A DNA stretch of 7,811 nucleotides from Desulfobacterales bacterium (GTDB taxonomy: Bacteria; Desulfobacterota; Desulfobacteria; Desulfobacterales; JAHIVH01). The stretch is from NCBI GenBank assembly GCA_020056645.1, contig JAGVHJ010000309.1, positions 1 through 7,811 of the forward strand, given 5' to 3'. Of this stretch, positions 5,239-7,811 are shown piece by piece (position 1 is the stretch's first letter; every line of letters begins with the position of its first letter). A program made the translations under genes and the position numbers. The notes under the pieces were generated by a model. It searched no databases. It saw only the letters and a program-made list of their open reading frames with translations, and was not told the origin of the DNA.

Positions 5239-7811
5239 GAAACCCGGCCCAAAACATTCATAGACCCGGCCCTCGGAAAAGGCCTTCACCTGTTCTGCGG
5301 TAAAGGCGCTTCGGGTGAAGGAAACCGCAGGCGGCGTCAACACCGATTCAGTGTCGGGTTTGTGTTCGCCGGTTTCCGGGGTCCATAAAATCCCCTTGGA
5401 ATTGGCGAGCTCCTGATCGGAGAAGAACCCGGCCTGGGCGTTCCGGACCGAGAGTCTCAGTTCACCTCGAATCCGGCAATCGTAACGGAAGAAAAAGATG
5501 CGGGTGTTGCCGATATTGGCGTAACCATCCACATGAATCTGATAGCAGAGCGTGTCGCCCGCCCGTGGCGGCTCGCCGTAGTACATGAGGTCACATCCCA
5601 GCAGCCGGTAGACCCGTTCTCCTTTGTTTTTGAAATCAGCCCCCAGGTAGGAGACAAGCGTCAGGTCACACTGGCCCGACTCAACGGTGACACCGGCTGG
5701 CATATAGCCGTCATTACTGTACCAGGCATCTCTCAACACGTCAGTTTCTGTCCAGATGATTCCTTTTCCCAAGGAGCCGGGTTCGGCCTTGAGGCCCGTG
5801 ATCCGGTCGGCCAAAAGAAGCGGATATTCGGGGAGCCGCACCTGACGCTGAAAGTCATCCTGGATCTTGAACATGGGGCCAAACACCTCGGAAATTTTTC
5901 CGGAGGCTAAGATTTCAAGCTGATCCTTTGAAAAGGTGGGGCCTTCGGGTTCAATGTATAAGGGATTTTCAAATTGCTTCAACAAGGGATTAACCGCGCC
6001 CGTCTCCTTTTTCTCCACGACAGGGGCTTCTTTGGCCTTTGGCGGGTTGAGGGTTGACCTCTCAGTCGCTCCAGTCGCGGCGGGTTTTGGGCGAGGCGTC
6101 TGAACCATAGGCTTCGGAGCCTCGAAAAAGGGCGCGGGTTCGAAAAGGGAATGAGCCGGTTCCGTCGAGAAATCAGCGGGCTCTCCGGGTTCTTCCAACT
6201 CGGGATTCAAGGCCGATACTATCTGTTCGGGAAGAGGCCATCCCGAGGTGGCAAGACGTGTCAAGGTATTCATGGCCTGTGCCTGCACATCCAGGAATTG
6301 CTTGTGGATCGTCTCCTGTTGCTGAACAAATTCCTTATGAATCAGCGCGATCTGATGATTTTTTTCAACCAAATGCTGCAAGAGTTTTTTCATGAGACTC
6401 GATTCCTTATGAGAAGCTGGTTTCAGTGCCGCGGGCCTGGCAAAGGGTGATAGGGAGGAAGGGGGGGGAACGGGCCGATGATCGGCCGCCGCTTTTCCGG
6501 GCGCGGGTTGATAGGGCGGTTTCATCAGAGGCGACGACGCCTGATACAGGGCTATCGTTCCCGGAAGTGTCGGAGAAGGCGGCATGTGGAGCCTCTTTGG
6601 GGGAGCCGCTTCCGAAGAGGCGTCGAAGGGTGTGAATTTCACCCGCTTCAGGTGGACCTGATAGGTTCTCGAAGGGGGTTTCCCTTTTTTTTCACCGGCC
6701 TTTTTTTCCACTCTTCTGGAAGCGCTCTCCACCCGGATGACCGATGATTCGCCGCCAAGGGCGGTCATGGCGACTTGAGCCACTCTCCCCTGCCCTTCCC
6801 CGGTTTCCCAGGGCGCGGCAGGAGCCGATTCGCCGGAGGGAATCTTTCCATCATAACAGGAGACCACCGCCGCCGCCACATGCACGAGCCCAGAGGCCGC
6901 GTGGGAGTGGCCGAACCGGCGGGTCAGGTTGATCTCCCCTCCCCCGAAACCGAATTGAACGGCGCTTTCGGGCGCAGGCTCATCTGAAAGGAGCGCGTAA
7001 ACGGTATCGTTGTTTTTTTCCGCGTCATCAAGACGTTTTAAAACCAGCGCCACCGCTGCGTCTCCCGGAATCCGCCGATTTTCCGCCAGAATATCCTGAA
7101 CCGCTTTTAAATGGATTGGTTCGCAGCTCATGTCCACGGCCCCCACCAGGGCCGCGTCGATATCGCCGTTCCTCAGTCCGGAAATGGCACGCTCAAGAGC
7201 GCGCAGGCCCGAGATCTCTTCCGCGGAAATCGTGTGGCTGGGTCCCTGGAAATCGAACTGGCTGCAAAGACGGTTCGCAACGATGTTGGGCATGGCTCCC
7301 AGGATAGCCGAGGGCTCCCGGGCGTGATTGATCTGGTCCTTGGTCTCTGAGACCCACCGTGAAAAGTGGGGCGCCTCTTTCCCGCCGCTCCAGCGGTTGA
7401 GCCAGTGGCGAAGCCGCCAGCATAGTCCGGACCGGGTCACTTCCGTGTCGCAGCCCATGCCCACGAGGACGCCGGTCCGCGCCGTGGGGAGCGCCCCTGC
7501 ATCTTCCACGGCTTCAAGGGCCGCCTTGAGCATGAGAAGCTGCTGGGAGAGGGTCTGGTCCAGCGCCGCAGGAAAGAATTTCAATCCCATGAGGGGCAGT
7601 TCAAAGGGATCGGCGAACCCTCCCAGAATCCCCTCGTTCATCTCCCTTAAGGTCTCCTTTCCTGAAAAGAGGGCCTCCTTGAACCCGGCGGCCTCTTTTG
7701 TGTGGGAGACCACCATGCCCATGCCCACGACCGCGATCTTCGGAGGGGGCCCTAGGGGGGCTAACGCGGGAAGCGGTTTATACGATCTTTTCTCCCACGA
7801 TTCCAATATAA
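5236..7811 (-). CDS. pfaC: PfaC-like lipid synthase, N-terminal half: chain-length factor, coiled-coil linker, first hotdog (5' end outside the window)
   Basis: Residues are counted from codon 7806 (TTG). No stop lies before the window edge and no start can be chosen, so the coding probably continues upstream, where PfaC proteins carry a ketosynthase. (a) ~22-360: thiolase-fold chain-length factor, starting KIAVVGMGM. The active-site region reads GPSHTISAEEISG, with Glu197 where ketosynthases have Cys; FGHSHAASG (299-306) is the second conserved motif. Such domains pair with the KS and shape chain elongation. (b) ~365-610: Pro/Ala-rich linker enclosing a coiled coil at ~470-518 with HKQFLDVQ; myxobacterial PfaC-type proteins can have an acyltransferase here, and none is seen. 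(c) ~620-810: FabA-like hotdog without the catalytic His (YSNDGYMPAG), with LLADRI and FFSDQELANSKGILW, the pseudo-partner of the catalytic fold after the stop. (d) 840-856: start of the next hotdog, cut at amber codon 5238-5236. It is transcribed toward asd. Confidence 0.85.
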   Translation of the reverse strand, partial: ILESWEKRSYKPLPALAPLGPPPKIAVVGMGMVVSHTKEAAGFKEALFSGKETLREMNEGILGGFADPFELPLMGLKFFPAALDQTLSQQLLMLKAALEAVEDAGALPTARTGVLVGMGCDTEVTRSGLCWRLRHWLNRWSGGKEAPHFSRWVSETKDQINHAREPSAILGAMPNIVANRLCSQFDFQGPSHTISAEEISGLRALERAISGLRNGDIDAALVGAVDMSCEPIHLKAVQDILAENRRIPGDAAVALVLKRLDDAEKNNDTVYALLSDEPAPESAVQFGFGGGEINLTRRFGHSHAASGLVHVAAAVVSCYDGKIPSGESAPAAPWETGEGQGRVAQVAMTALGGESSVIRVESASRRVEKKAGEKKGKPPSRTYQVHLKRVKFTPFDASSEAAPPKRLHMPPSPTLPGTIALYQASSPLMKPPYQPAPGKAAADHRPVPPPSSLSPFARPAALKPASHKESSLMKKLLQHLVEKNHQIALIHKEFVQQQETIHKQFLDVQAQAMNTLTRLATSGWPLPEQIVSALNPELEEPGEPADFSTEPAHSLFEPAPFFEAPKPMVQTPRPKPAATGATERSTLNPPKAKEAPVVEKKETGAVNPLLKQFENPLYIEPEGPTFSKDQLEILASGKISEVFGPMFKIQDDFQRQVRLPEYPLLLADRITGLKAEPGSLGKGIIWTETDVLRDAWYSNDGYMPAGVTVESGQCDLTLVSYLGADFKNKGERVYRLLGCDLMYYGEPPRAGDTLCYQIHVDGYANIGNTRIFFFRYDCRIRGELRLSVRNAQAGFFSDQELANSKGILWTPETGEHKPDTESVLTPPAVSFTRSAFTAEQVKAFSEGRVYECFGPGF

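Noticed and set aside
6461..6468. G8 run (and another G8 at 2572-2579) as programmed slippage sites
   Set aside because: They encode Pro codons in Pro-rich stretches and are not at a junction where a shift would give a sensible product; composition explains them.
7804..7806. TTG 7806 as a true start of a CLF-DH protein
   Set aside because: Only five bases upstream are visible, no RBS can be judged, and PfaC proteins have a KS before the CLF. It cannot be excluded.
1..7811. CRISPR array, tRNA, riboswitch or defence system
   Set aside because: No regularly spaced repeats, cloverleaf-like sequence or defence-type genes were seen by eye; all long frames are accounted for.

Overview
The window looks like part of the chromosome of a deltaproteobacterium (Desulfobacterota, perhaps a sulfate reducer of the Desulfobacterales). 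This is inferred from two things: a long proteobacterial-type aspartate-semialdehyde dehydrogenase, and a PUFA/secondary-lipid synthase (Pfa type) whose third subunit ends in a fused acyltransferase, a layout best known from myxobacterial relatives. No rRNA or other phylogenetic marker is present, so the assignment is tentative.

Layout: (1) 1-808, + strand: the C-terminal ~268 residues of Asd, running in from the left edge. (2) 862-2228: a complete insertion sequence of the IS630/Tc1/mariner superfamily, with 25-bp terminal inverted repeats (23/25 identical), flanking TA dinucleotides, its own promoter and RBS, and one intact transposase gene. It is visibly more AT-rich than its surroundings and sits in the spacer between two convergent genes. 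(3) 2231-2358: a short spacer with an inverted repeat. (4) 7811 to 2359, - strand: a PfaC-like multidomain lipid synthase that enters from the right edge. Its domain order is chain-length factor (decarboxylative KS relative lacking the active Cys), Pro/Ala-rich linker with a coiled coil, four FabA-like hotdog folds (non-catalytic, catalytic, non-catalytic, catalytic), and a lysophosphatidate-acyltransferase-like domain. The KS expected before the chain-length factor would lie beyond the window.

The PfaC reading frame is interrupted once, by an in-frame amber codon (TAG, 5238-5236) between the first and second hotdog folds. There is no frameshift. The codons after it continue the family sequence, internal repeats align across it without a gap, and the downstream half has no convincing ribosome-binding site. 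The choices are pyrrolysine insertion or amber suppression (several Desulfobacterota decode UAG as pyrrolysine), a recent nonsense mutation, a split gene, or an assembly error.

The other two notable points are the transposase, whose second Asp and catalytic Glu are separated by exactly 82 residues, placing it in the DD82E ('Sailor') group shared with animals, and an A10 run at the DH/acyltransferase junction where slippage in either direction would give a product without the acyltransferase. The lipid synthase would extend, reduce and dehydrate acyl chains on ACPs of a partner subunit and may pass them to a glycerolipid through the fused acyltransferase. Asd (lysine/threonine/methionine/diaminopimelate branch) is a metabolically unrelated neighbour.
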